NCBI GenBank assembly: GCA_007026445.1
Contig: VDMD01000248.1
Coordinates: forward strand, 1 to 22,971
Source of the DNA: Schizophyllum amplum
Lineage: Eukaryota > Basidiomycota > Agaricomycetes > Agaricales > Schizophyllaceae
Length of the DNA: 22,971 bases
Direction: 5' to 3'
Below are positions 9,924-18,853 of this stretch, piece by piece (the first letter of the stretch is position 1; the number at the start of each line of letters is the position of its first letter). A program made the position numbers and the translations under genes. The notes under the pieces are model-generated. The model was not told the DNA's origin and ran no database searches. It saw nothing but the letters and a program-made list of their open reading frames with translations.

Positions 9924-10013
9924 CGTGACATCATTGAGCTCGTCCAATCACAACTCGACAGTGACCTCCTCCCATCGCCCAGTGACTGTCGACGAGTGAC
10001 AGCCGGGGAGACA

Positions 10014-10020
10014 TATATAA
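10014..10020 (+). promoter_or_regulatory. TATA box of arsenite methyltransferase gene
   Basis: TATATAA ends 51 bases before the ATG at 10072, a usual spacing for fungal promoters with short leaders. Confidence 0.6.
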
Positions 10021-10071
10021 GGCAAGGCAGGGAAGACGTAACGGCATCCACCCGCTCTTGTCAACCCAACA

Positions 10072-11040
10072 ATGTCTGTCAACGACGTCCGTGAATTTTA
10101 CGGCAAAGTCACCGAGACCGCGACCGGCACTGGGCAGTATAACACCCGCGTCGCGAACGCCTTTGGCTACACCGCAGAGGAGCTCTCTGCTATCCCCACC
10201 GACGCCAACCTGGGCTTGTCGTGCGGCAACCCCATTGCTACGGCTAACATAAAGGAGGTAAGCCGGGTCGTCATCAAGTCCTCTCCGAGACGCTTAGCCC
10301 TCCACTGCAGGGCGAGACCTTCGTTGATCTTGGCTCTGGTGCTGGTCTTGATGTCTTTCTTGCCGCTCGGCAGGTTGGCGAGAAGGGAAGGGCCATCGGC
10401 ATCGACATGACTGATGAAATGCTGGACCTGGCTCGGCGCAACGCTGCCAAAGGGAACTATGCAAACGTTGAATTTGTAAGTCTAATCTCTCGCTATACAT
10501 ATATTATAGGTGCTCACAACCTATCAGGTCAAGTCTCGCATCACCGAAATGGACCTGCCGGACAGCACCGCGGACATCGTCTCGTCCAACTGCGTCATCA
10601 ACCTCGTTCCGGAGCCCGAGAAGCACGTCGTATTCCGCGAGATATTCCGCATTCTAAAGCCTGGCGGGCGCCTGGCCGTATCCGACATACTCGCCAAGAC
10701 AGACCTACCTGACTACATACGCAAGGACCTTACGCTCTACGTCGGATGCATCGCCGGCGCGAGCCAGTCAGGCCAATACGAAAAGTGGATGAAGGAGGCT
10801 GGATTCGAAGGTAAATGTTGCGCCTGTTGATGCTGGTGCCGGAGTTGACGATAGCTTCCAGATATAGCGATTGTCGACACAAACAAGGATTTGAACGTCT
10901 ATCAGAGTGACAAGCAGAGCATCGGGTGCTGCGGGAAGGGCTCGACCTGCAGCCCCCAGAAATCGGACCCTGGCATGAATATCAACTTCAACGAGTATGT
11001 GGGCTCGTACCAGATCTATGCTATCAAGCCCAATTTGTGA
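10072..11040 (+). CDS. Arsenite S-adenosylmethionine methyltransferase (AS3MT/ArsM family)
   Basis: Four exons, 10072-10257, 10311-10475, 10528-10810 and 10862-11040, give 270 residues; the three introns are 51-53 nt and GT-AG. The enzyme transfers methyl groups from S-adenosylmethionine to trivalent arsenic. The SAM-binding motif I is [20 protein letters not shown] (about residues 66-85), followed by [29 protein letters not shown] and the post-motif [16 protein letters not shown]. Two of the arsenic-binding cysteines are clear: Cys51 in NLGLSCGNP and Cys191 in [13 protein letters not shown] pair (234-235) and Cys241 lie in the C-terminal domain. The N-terminal cysteine pair common in longer relatives is absent. 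The protein is cytosolic by lack of signals. It is divergent from a bZIP gene, suggesting arsenic-responsive expression. Exon 3 starts at GTC rather than the earlier AG because VKSRITE matches the family. Confidence 0.93.
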
Positions 11041-11552
11041 ACGAGATGGGTAGTATAGGTGTATTGAACCAGTATAGGTAGATAAATGGGAAAGGTAATA
11101 CAAAAATATCGGATACGCAACAAGGACCGCGCGCTATAGACTCTGCAGCTACCCGGCACCATAACAGACTAGACTTCTTGCGAGGTTCACTTCGGTCATA
11201 CGTTGTCTCTGCTGAAGACGTAAAGACAGCTGGCAGTAAGATTGGAAGTACTCCCGAGGACAGGGGAAGGGCGAAGAATATCGAGGCTGGTGAGCTACAT
11301 CGACAAGGTGGCAGTCGCAACGCCGTCGTAAGGACGAGTACTCACGATTAGGAAGAGAGCCGTACTGGAAGACAATGACTACCGAGGGACAACTTGAACC
11401 GACTGACGATGCTTCGAAGCCTTATTGACGACGTACTATCTCTCTCTCGGCCCTCGGAGCTCTCAACTCTTTCCCGAAGGCCCGAAAGGCACAGGAAAGG
11501 TCGACAATACTGGACCGTGGGATTGTACCATGGCGAGAAGCAGTTCTTGCCT

Positions 11553-12616
11553 AATCCACCCATGCACGTGACGCCCAATCGGGACTAGCTTCTGTTGCGC
11601 GCCGCGCGCCGCCATAAAACCCATAATTCGCGTTTCGCATATATTTATGCCGTCAATAAACCTGAACAACTCGGGTCGAACAATCAACGATGTCCCGTGA
11701 CCGTTCTTGTTCTCAACCACCACCGTCAACATCGCCGACGAAGGGCGCGGGGGAGGGGGGCGACGTGCAGCGCTGCTGCACGCGTCATTATTAGGTGCGT
11801 GGTATTTGTGATAGACGTAGGAACAGTCTGATACGCGCTCAGCTCGACGCCTCGTCGAGAACGGCATCGACGACAACGACGACGACCAGGTCGCGCTAGG
11901 GTCGCGTAGCCGGCAAACGCCGACCGAAGAACCCCCGCGGGGCCCCGCGCCCTCCCCGCATCCCCCATCTTCGACGTCGTTGCTGACGGCGTCGTGGACA
12001 ACTCTATACCAACTCTACAGCTTTGGCCGTCGTCCCCTTCATATTTGCCTAACATATGATGTATGTATATCAGCGGAGAATTGTAGTACCATGTAGTCAG
12101 TAAGTAGTCACCAGACAATGAAAATCTTTAATAAAGACCACAAAAAACTCGCAGCAGGCTACTTATCGGGCGACGGGGTGCGCTTGAACAGTCAAACTTT
12201 GCCCACCGCTAAATCGGCGAGCACACAAAGCCAAACACCGAAGAAATAAAGGCCCTCGGACAGCCACACCAGATCTGGGATTCAGTATTCCCCGGAGATT
12301 ACTGCAAGCTCACTGTGAGCATATTCTGGATCAGCAAAGGATAGAGCCGACGGGCTGATTGAAAGAGCATATCGTGGCCCAGCCAATCGGAGGCCGTCCC
12401 GGCCAATATGCCACCCAAAGGACCACAGTCAACCCGCCGTCTTTATGCATCGCTTATTCAGAATAAGCTCACAATATGCTTGCAACATGCACCGGGGAAT
12501 ATTGAATGCCACTTCTGGTGCCAGTTGAATTTAACGGATTCAACGGCACCCGCCGGAAGGCTTCCGGAAGCGCTTTGACATCTAACCCCGTTAGGGGTCA
12601 CGTGCATGGGTGGATT
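11553..12616. mobile_element. Putative non-autonomous DNA transposon with terminal inverted repeats
   Basis: The 20 bases at 11553-11572 (AATCCACCCATGCACGTGAC) recur as an exact reverse complement at 12597-12616. Imperfect similarity continues inward for about 15 more bases (CCC-AATCGGG against CCT-AACGGGG). The enclosed 1064 bp carries no transposase-like frame, so it would be a non-autonomous, MITE-like element. I could not find a convincing target-site duplication, so the superfamily is unassigned. A strong hairpin at 12517-12550 lies near the right end. Confidence 0.5.
12517..12550. repeat. Hairpin near the right end of the inverted-repeat element
   Basis: GGTGCC-A-GTTGAAT at 12517-12530 pairs with ATTCAAC-GGCACC at 12538-12550, leaving a seven-base loop (TTAACGG) and one bulged A. 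The stem is 13 bp. It lies about 50 bp inside the right terminal repeat. Confidence 0.6.
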
Positions 12617-12784
12617 CGGTGGCTCCTGCGAGAAGCGCAATATTGAGTCCTATTTGGAAGACAAGGTACACAAGACGGTGTATTCAGTAATCGACATAAA
12701 TTTCGAGGCGCAGGCTGCGTGTACTTAGGTCGTTAAGAGATGAGGATGGGATGCAGACGTCATTGCGTCCGTGCCGATGCCATA

Positions 12785-14361
12785 TCAAGGAAGAAAGGTC
12801 GACCCGTCAAATAGGACATTCAGCCAGGCGGCCAGGCGATACCCTTGCTTCGCGATCTGGAGCTGAATCTTCGAAGCCGCGTTGTTAGTAGCCACAGTTT
12901 CAGATTCTCAGTCGAAACACTCACGTCGTTCACAGCAGCATCATAGTAGTCTCCAGCGCAGAAATCCTGGCTCCTCGACGCGTAGTTGAGGACGTCAAAC
13001 TGCCGGGAAGCGGCGAGTCAATGTCCATCTAAACAGCAAAGTCGTCCGTATTACTCACACAGACCAGCGCATTCGACTCCCCTGCCCAAACGAGGGGACA
13101 TTGCAGCGGTGTGATTGCGGGCGATTCCTCGAGGAAAGACGCGATATCGTCCGCGACTGTGCGAGCAGAGATACCATCCGATTCCACGGGTTCGGTGGTA
13201 GAAGAGCAGGAGATCCAGTTGGTGGTGTCTAGTTCATAGACTCCATCCTTTGAAAGCAGTATCCGACTTTTGATGAACTCATCCACCTCCAAAGTTACTC
13301 ACCTGGATTCTGCTGACGAGTTCGTCAACCCAAGCGGTCAGCGAGTTCGAGTACTCGTTCTTGAGAAGCTGTACGATAATGCCGGAATCTACGGAAGACG
13401 TTCAATGTACCCTTTTAATGTGACCACGAACGGCGACGCCTACCCCAGACCTACAACCGCGTCAGTTTAGAACGCCCTTGATCATTTCCAGCGAAAGGAA
13501 CTTACCGCATGCAAATTGGACGCTTTACCAGCGCACATGGCAGTGATATTGTTGCCGCCCCTCTCAAAGGCTTCAACGTGTAGGGGTTGACCAATGTCTC
13601 CGATGAACTACAGTAAGCCTCAGCGATGTGGACTTTGCGCGAATGAGTCGAATTGGGATGCACGTGGTCGAGGAACTTCAGAGCTTCCTGGCGCTGAGAG
13701 TCGTCCAACGTTGTGTCTACGATGCGCGCTGCCGGAGAGACCTCATAAGAAATAGAAGGTCAGATGATGAAATGCAAGACCTACAGGTGTAGTTAGCAAT
13801 GGCCGACAGGATGCAGTGGCCGCCCCCACAGTCGCGTACTTCATCAACATTGCAAGACGTGGGCGGCGCATCTAAGCAACGCACTGTCAATCGTACTGGC
13901 GGCCTATCTAGCGTAGCACACGCACCTATAGCGTCCACGTAATGAAGCTCAGAAGACCTATTCAGTTCATGAACGAGCTCAGACGGTATCCATACGACGC
14001 CTTGACGAGGCCTACCACTTGTAGGCACTCTTCGACTTGATCACGTCCGCCCACTACATGACGATGAGCGTTCCGAACGACTGCCAGAGGGAGAGGACCA
14101 GGAGAGGACATCAACACTCACGGTCGCCGCTGGTCCCAGAGAATACGAGTACATCGACCCAAGGGAAGATTCGACGAAGCTGCGAGCATTGGGTGCTAGG
14201 AACTGCACAAGATACACATGAGGTATGAGTAGATCAGCTTGAGATGAGCGACATACCTGCATGGCGATGTAGCCCACTGCTTCATGCCCTTCAGCGCCCC
14301 ACGCGAAGACACCGGGAACCACAAGAGGCAAGATCAAGGGTGCAATGGCGGCGACCTTCAT
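12785..14361 (-). CDS. Secreted S1/P1-type zinc-dependent single-strand nuclease / 3'-nucleotidase
   Basis: Twelve exons join in frame to 316 residues: 14257-14361, 14122-14202, 14016-14053, 13926-13957, 13785-13871, 13664-13728, 13506-13607, 13444-13450, 13303-13388, 13059-13247, 12925-12999 and 12785-12868. Introns are GT-AG, 54-68 nt. A signal peptide of 20 residues ends before Trp21, which must be the mature N-terminus because its backbone binds zinc. All nine zinc ligands of nuclease P1 appear at a constant offset of 20 from P1 numbering: W21, H26 (WGAEGHE), D65 (WAD), H80 (LHYVD), H136 (KFLDH), D140 and H146 (FIGDIGQPLH), H169 (NLHA) and D173 (VWD). The family cleaves single-stranded DNA and RNA to 5'-nucleotides and usually acts outside the cell in phosphate or nucleotide scavenging. 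Several Cys (for example 92, 100, 105) may form disulfides. TATATAA lies about 65 bp upstream. Exon 8 is only 7 nt. Very likely functional. Confidence 0.92.
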
Positions 14362-15065
14362 CTTCGTCGTGTGGTCGCGAAAGCAAGGCTTGGTAACAGA
14401 CAGACCGGATGAAGGCGTCGCCTTATATACCGCCGTATTAAGTAGGCGTTGGGGGTGCATCACGCGACCTGAGAAGGCGCGGGCCAGAGACAGGCGGGGT
14501 CTCTGGCAGGCACTGCATGTGCATTACAGCGGTCGTAGGGAGGCGATTTGCAGGTGAAGCGGCGGTGTAAGTAAGGCCCTGACAAGACTGCTCACTGAAC
14601 GCATGGAATGGTCTCGAAAACCTCAGGTTGGGGGTTTGACGTTCGACAGCGGCAGCAACTGTCACATGAAGGCTTCAAGTTCATTCAGGTCCAGAAAAAG
14701 AAAGCGTGGTTTGAGAAGGATCCGCAGAGACTCGGTCGCAATCTGAACCCATTTCACGTTAGCGGCGCAAGAGCGCGATGAAGGGAAGAAAGCAACTGAC
14801 GTTGTGACATGTCACGTCTCTGGATACTTACCTGCGGCGTGGGAAGACATTCCTGCATTTGCACGGCTACCATCTGAACGCTGTCACTGTCAAGTGTTGG
14901 TCAAGTTCGACTTCCCAAATCCCAGTCCAGGTCCACGTCAGGAATCACATCCATAGATTGGAAGACGACAGTCCTGATATCCAATGAGCTCTTATGTATA
15001 TCTATCGATGAATGAGTCGCAGAGAACCGCGCATCGTCCTGACTGGGACTGGTCCCATCTACTTA
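14362..15065. other. Gene-free stretch upstream of the intact nuclease
   Basis: No gene is supported. It holds the nuclease promoter with a TATA box at 14423-14429 and, further upstream, a 12-bp perfect palindrome GTGACATGTCAC at 14804-14815. The far end is the 3' flank of the small secreted-protein relic. Confidence 0.45.
14423..14429 (-). promoter_or_regulatory. TATA box of the intact nuclease
   Basis: TATATAA on the minus strand, 62-68 bases upstream of the ATG at 14361, so the further upstream in-frame Met is not the likely start: it would place the TATA box inside the coding region. Confidence 0.55.
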
Positions 15066-15650
15066 CTATGCGCCCAGGTTCGTGATTTCGCGCCACTGTG
15101 GGAGTGCGTTAGCATGTATCAGAATAGAGGGAACAAGTCTACTCACCTCCGTGATCTTCAGCGCGCCGTCGATCTCCCGAATGACTGCGAAAGCACCATC
15201 CGTGCCGCTGACTTCCATGCCGCTCACGCCACCGCCCTCCACGCCCGTCACGATACCGTATCCACCGGTAAGCCCTCCCGTCGCGGAGACGGCGACGAGG
15301 CTCGTGAGCGAGTGGTCGAAAGTCGACTACTTGGACTGGAGGTTCGCCTTGACCGCCGCGAAGTACTGCTTGAAGCTAGCAACATCGTAGCTTCCGTCAT
15401 TAAATGTCGCGGTGAGATTTGACGCGAAGGCTGTGTCGAACGCGGCTTCCCAGCCATCGTTACCGGGCGCGGGGAAGAACCCGTTGACGGAGTCCTCGAG
15501 GAAAGTGGCAAGGGCAGAGTCGGACGTCGGGCGGATGTCGGGGAGCGCAAGCGCCGATGAGACGAAGAGGAGGGTGGACAGGACTGATGCACAACCTGGA
15601 TTAGCGAGTACCTACAGGACCGAGAGAAGCATCACGCACCGGCGCAGCAT
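15066..15650 (-). pseudogene. Small secreted protein, possibly SnoaL/NTF2-like, with nonsense codon
   Basis: The coding block begins with a signal-peptide-like segment (VLSTLLFVSSALALPDIRP) and continues FLEDSVNGFFPAPGNDGWE, AFASNLTATFNDGSYDVASF, KQYFAAVKANLQSK. An in-frame TAG at 15327-15329 then replaces what looks like a Tyr codon, and the same frame resumes (STFDHSLTSLVAVSATGGL, then a Gly-rich segment and IREIDGALKITE). A 48-52 nt GT-AG intron precedes the last exon (WREITNLGA, stop 15066-15068). The first exon is unclear: ATG at 15650 followed by an intron with acceptor near 15608 gives the wrong phase. The arrangement (helix, then strands ending in an Ile-Thr-Glu strand) resembles SnoaL-like proteins, but this is a guess. 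One nonsense codon and an unresolved start make it a probable pseudogene. Confidence 0.55.
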
Positions 15651-15802
15651 ATTGATCACGAGCTTCACTTGTTGAACGAGAGGGGGTTTGTGTCAGCGCA
15701 TATATGTATTCTACTCACCGGCAGACGTTCACAGAGCGAGTGATGACCGTAAAGTGTCTAATACGAGAGCAGATATCATTGTGCGCCTAGCCTGTTAGTA
15801 GA

Positions 15803-18800
15803 TTACTTCGTATCGACCATGAGGAGGTACCGAGCACGAATTTGCGCTGTGTCGTACACGATATACTGAAGAAAACATGTCAGCACTTGCCGTCGACGAG
15901 GACGACACCGCACGCACCTCATTGTACTGCAGATACGCCTTTGGGTCTGCATTAATATCGCATGGACCATCAGGCATATGACAGCCTTTCAACGCATCGT
16001 TGTCCAGCGCGTCACCGGCGTCCTTCCATTTCACGGGCTGCGTTCGGCCTATGCCTTTCGTGGCTCTATTAGAGAGGTTCAGGTCAGCAAGACCATAAAA
16101 ACAAAGACAAGAATACTTACAGCGCCTTAGCCTTCTTGCACCCTTTGTCCGCGTCGTACTCCGCATCATACTTCTCGTAGAAGGGCTTCACTGCCACCTC
16201 GCAAAGCATAAGGAGACCCGTGCGGTCACTCAGACTGTCAAGCGTTCAATACATATAAGCGCGATACATAAACTCGGTCGAGTTAACTTACTGCATATGA
16301 CAGTATCCAGCAGACTTGGACATCATCTACCAATCCGGATTGACATTAGCAACTGTGGGCGGAGTCTCGCGTCGATACGCACATCCGCAAAGTAGACTCC
16401 TTTGCCGAACATATAACCTGTTACGGGCGCTGTAACGAGGGTAAAATCAGCTCTGAGGTTGCATACTCATGTAGTGTACTCACCCTCAGGAGGAGCAATG
16501 CGTAATCCTTGGCTCAAGATACCCGCAAAGTTTGTCGTGCGCGAGCCGTGCCACAGCAACATGCGCTCGCCGTCCTCTAGCCCGTCAAACCCGGCCTGCT
16601 CCCACGCCTTGCTCTCGCTTTCCCTGCGCATCTCGTGTCAGTAACCCGCCCACCGCAATCATCTCGCCTGCCAACGACTTACCTTTCCACACGATATATG
16701 TGCCGCACACCAACGTTCATGGCATGCGTATGGCCATGAGTGTGCTTCACATAGTCTGCGAGTGCCGCAAATTCGTTGCTCGAACGCGCGACTGGCTCCA
16801 TTGCAGTCAGCCCGAGTGAGCGGAACTTCGCGTCCAAGGGGTTCACCGGCCGGCCGGCCTCGTCGCGCGGAGAGCTCGCGCTGATGAGTTTCGATGCGAT
16901 CTCCATGTCACCGAGTGCATCGACCAGGTCAAGTTCCTGCATGAGCAATGCTCGTCAATTGCGAGCAAGACCAGTCATCAGGGGCGATACGCACGACTTT
17001 AAGCAATCGCTCATCGCCAATCGGGACAGGACGACTACGACCAAATGCGTGGGGAATGATACTGCGTAATAACTGTCAGAAAATTGTCTGCAACGCACCG
17101 AGCAAAAAAGCACTTACGAATAGTAAACACCGCTCAAGTAGTCGATCGCGCCGCGCTGTCCGCCATGCTGCTTGACTATTTCGCTGTTGGGATCTTTGAT
17201 GGCGTCCGCGAGCTGCTTGAGTGCGGTAAATCCCTGGAGGATAGTGTTCTTGGACAGCTTGCCAAGCGGCAGCTTGTTCGCATCGTAGTTCATGGACGAC
17301 AAATGTGCCTCAATGAGTCTGAGTGGTAATTAGTGTATCGTATCGGGACAATAGACCCGGCAACTGACGCGGTGTTAAAGATAAGCCTGCAGAGGTCCTG
17401 CACCTCCGCGTCGAGAGAGCAGTCAGGGATGGGTGTTGCCTCCCGCTCGGCATTCTTCTTGCCCTTTCCACCTGATTCTTCAGACTTGTCGTCTCCAAAG
17501 TCGCGCTCTTGGGTATTACATGAGAACCCAAAGACCTGAAGCAGTAGTGAAGAAACTTACCCAACCAAAAGTACTTGCCTAACAAACCTTTTCGTCAGCA
17601 GCCGCTCTGACTATACGTCATGCACTTACCCTTCTTCGGGACCATGCCGACCCGTTGTTCCCAGTTCACTGCTGCCTTGGCCTTGAATTGCTTCTTGAAC
17701 TCATTGACGGCGGAAGTGGGAGGCCAGGGTCCCTGATGTCGAGTATGAGAAAACGAGGTTTTGGGGCGGTGTACGAAAAGCGCGTACCTTAGTCTGGGTT
17801 TGGCCTCGTTCGCCAACGCGACCCCAGCGTGTGAATAAGACACAGGAGCTGTCATTTCCTATCGGGTGCAGGAGCTGTATAACATAGAACCTGAGGAGGT
17901 ATAAGCTCGGCGTCGGGGCCAAGTATTCCAAGATACTCGCTTGTTCTTGTTCGCGCCGATATCGGTCTGGTTGAGCATCGCGTCCCACACACCCTCTGAG
18001 TTTGAGTAAACCTGGTGGGTTGCTGCGCCACGATTTGAGTATGCTGCCTACCACGGGTGAATGCCTGTGATACGTACCGACTTTTCCAGACTCAGGGTCC
18101 ACAGGCGCCGCGCCACGTTTTATGACGGATACCTGCAAGGTATGGTCAAAAAACGCGCCAATGATGTAGTACAAATAACTGAGAATACGCACCATTTTTG
18201 CGGGAGGCTCATCATCCTCGTCCATAGCATCGTCGTCAACGTCCGCATCGGCTGCCTTTTTAGCCTTCTTGCTAACAGGCTTGGTCCCTTTGTCGCCTTC
18301 ATCATCGGACGCGGTTGCAGCGCGGACCCGCTTTCCGGATGACTTCGGCTTCGCGGCTGCAGTGGACTTGGGCTTTGCCGCCGCCAACTTCGGTTTGGTA
18401 GCAGCATTCGGCTTCGCCGCCGCTGCCGAACGCGACCGCGGCTTCGGTTTGGCTTCCTCCTGCTCGCCTTCCTCTGCCAGATCCTCCTCCTCATTCTCCT
18501 CCTCAATATCATCCTCTACCTTCTTCGCCGCAGCCTTGGAAGCCGGCTTCTTCGTCACTACCCGAGGCTTTGACGCCGACGGTGGCTTTGAAACAGACCT
18601 CGACCGCGCCCGTGGCTTTTGCCTTGGGCTTGGCTTCTTCCTGTTCGTCTTGCCCATTCTCATCAACATCTTCCCCAGCATCGTCTTCGACAGTTTTAGC
18701 CACCGTCTTCTTTGCTGCAGCCTTCTTCGGGGCAGCCTTGGGCTTCGTTTGAGGCGCCACGGGCGCCACAGCGACAGCAGCGGCTACATTGGCCTTGATA

Positions 18801-18853
18801 CGAGAGCTGGTGCGAATTGGTGCATCCGGGTCGGCCTTCTTACGGGGTGGCAT
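15803..18853 (-). CDS. Poly(ADP-ribose) polymerase with WGR, regulatory and catalytic domains
   Basis: The protein attaches ADP-ribose from NAD+ to proteins, chiefly in the DNA-damage response in the nucleus. In order: a Lys/Ala-rich and acidic N-terminus from ATG 18853 ([18 protein letters not shown]), a WGR domain (about 17640-18120: [65 protein letters not shown]), a helical PARP regulatory domain (about 16930-17500: [56 protein letters not shown]) and a catalytic domain. The catalytic H-Y-E triad is complete: His at 16548-16550 in [10 protein letters not shown], Tyr at 16392-16394 in [10 protein letters not shown], Glu at 15918-15920 in LQYNEYIVYD. The last exon is 15803-15865. More than ten short introns occur, one apparently GC-AG (17891-17940). 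In the N-terminus, about 18500-18660, the frame must change by one base: either a one-base indel or a weak 46-nt intron. No zinc fingers or BRCT domain are seen, as in other compact fungal PARPs. Confidence 0.88.
17891..17940 (-). other. Probable GC-AG intron in the PARP gene
   Basis: The WGR reading frame continues only if AA|GCGAGT is used as donor and CTCAG as acceptor, restoring Lys-Phe-Tyr-Val (NKNKFYVIQLL). The nearby GT gives the wrong frame. The intron is 50 nt. Confidence 0.6.

Larger units (their letters stand above)
9837..10071. promoter_or_regulatory. Shared divergent promoter of bZIP and arsenite methyltransferase genes
   Basis: Only 235 bp separate the two start codons. The interval holds an inverted repeat (9898-9923), six TGAC tetramers all on the plus strand (9889, 9894, 9926, 9962, 9983, 9997), a CCAAT box at 9944-9948 and a TATA box at 10014-10020. 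TGACGTGAC (9889-9897) resembles an ATF/CREB site. The layout suggests bZIP control of both genes, which remains inference. Confidence 0.6.
11041..12784. other. Gene-free stretch containing an inverted-repeat element
   Basis: No gene is supported here. It lies between the methyltransferase 3' end and the 3' end of the intact nuclease. An approximately 1.06-kb element with inverted ends occupies 11553-12616. The short open frames inside (for example minus strand 11463-11876) show no recognisable domain. Confidence 0.5.

Noticed and set aside
11463..11876. Minus-strand open frame of 137 codons at the left end of the inverted-repeat element
   Set aside because: It crosses the terminal repeat, shows no transposase motif, and has no support beyond being open.
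6979..14361. A biosynthetic gene cluster or defence island built around the nucleases
   Set aside because: No core biosynthetic enzyme, no immune or mobile-defence gene, and the only functional link seen is the bZIP/methyltransferase pair.
15248..15592. Minus-strand frame of 114 codons rich in Ser, Arg and Pro
   Set aside because: It is an out-of-frame reading of the secreted-protein relic, whose true frame has a signal peptide and ordered strands.
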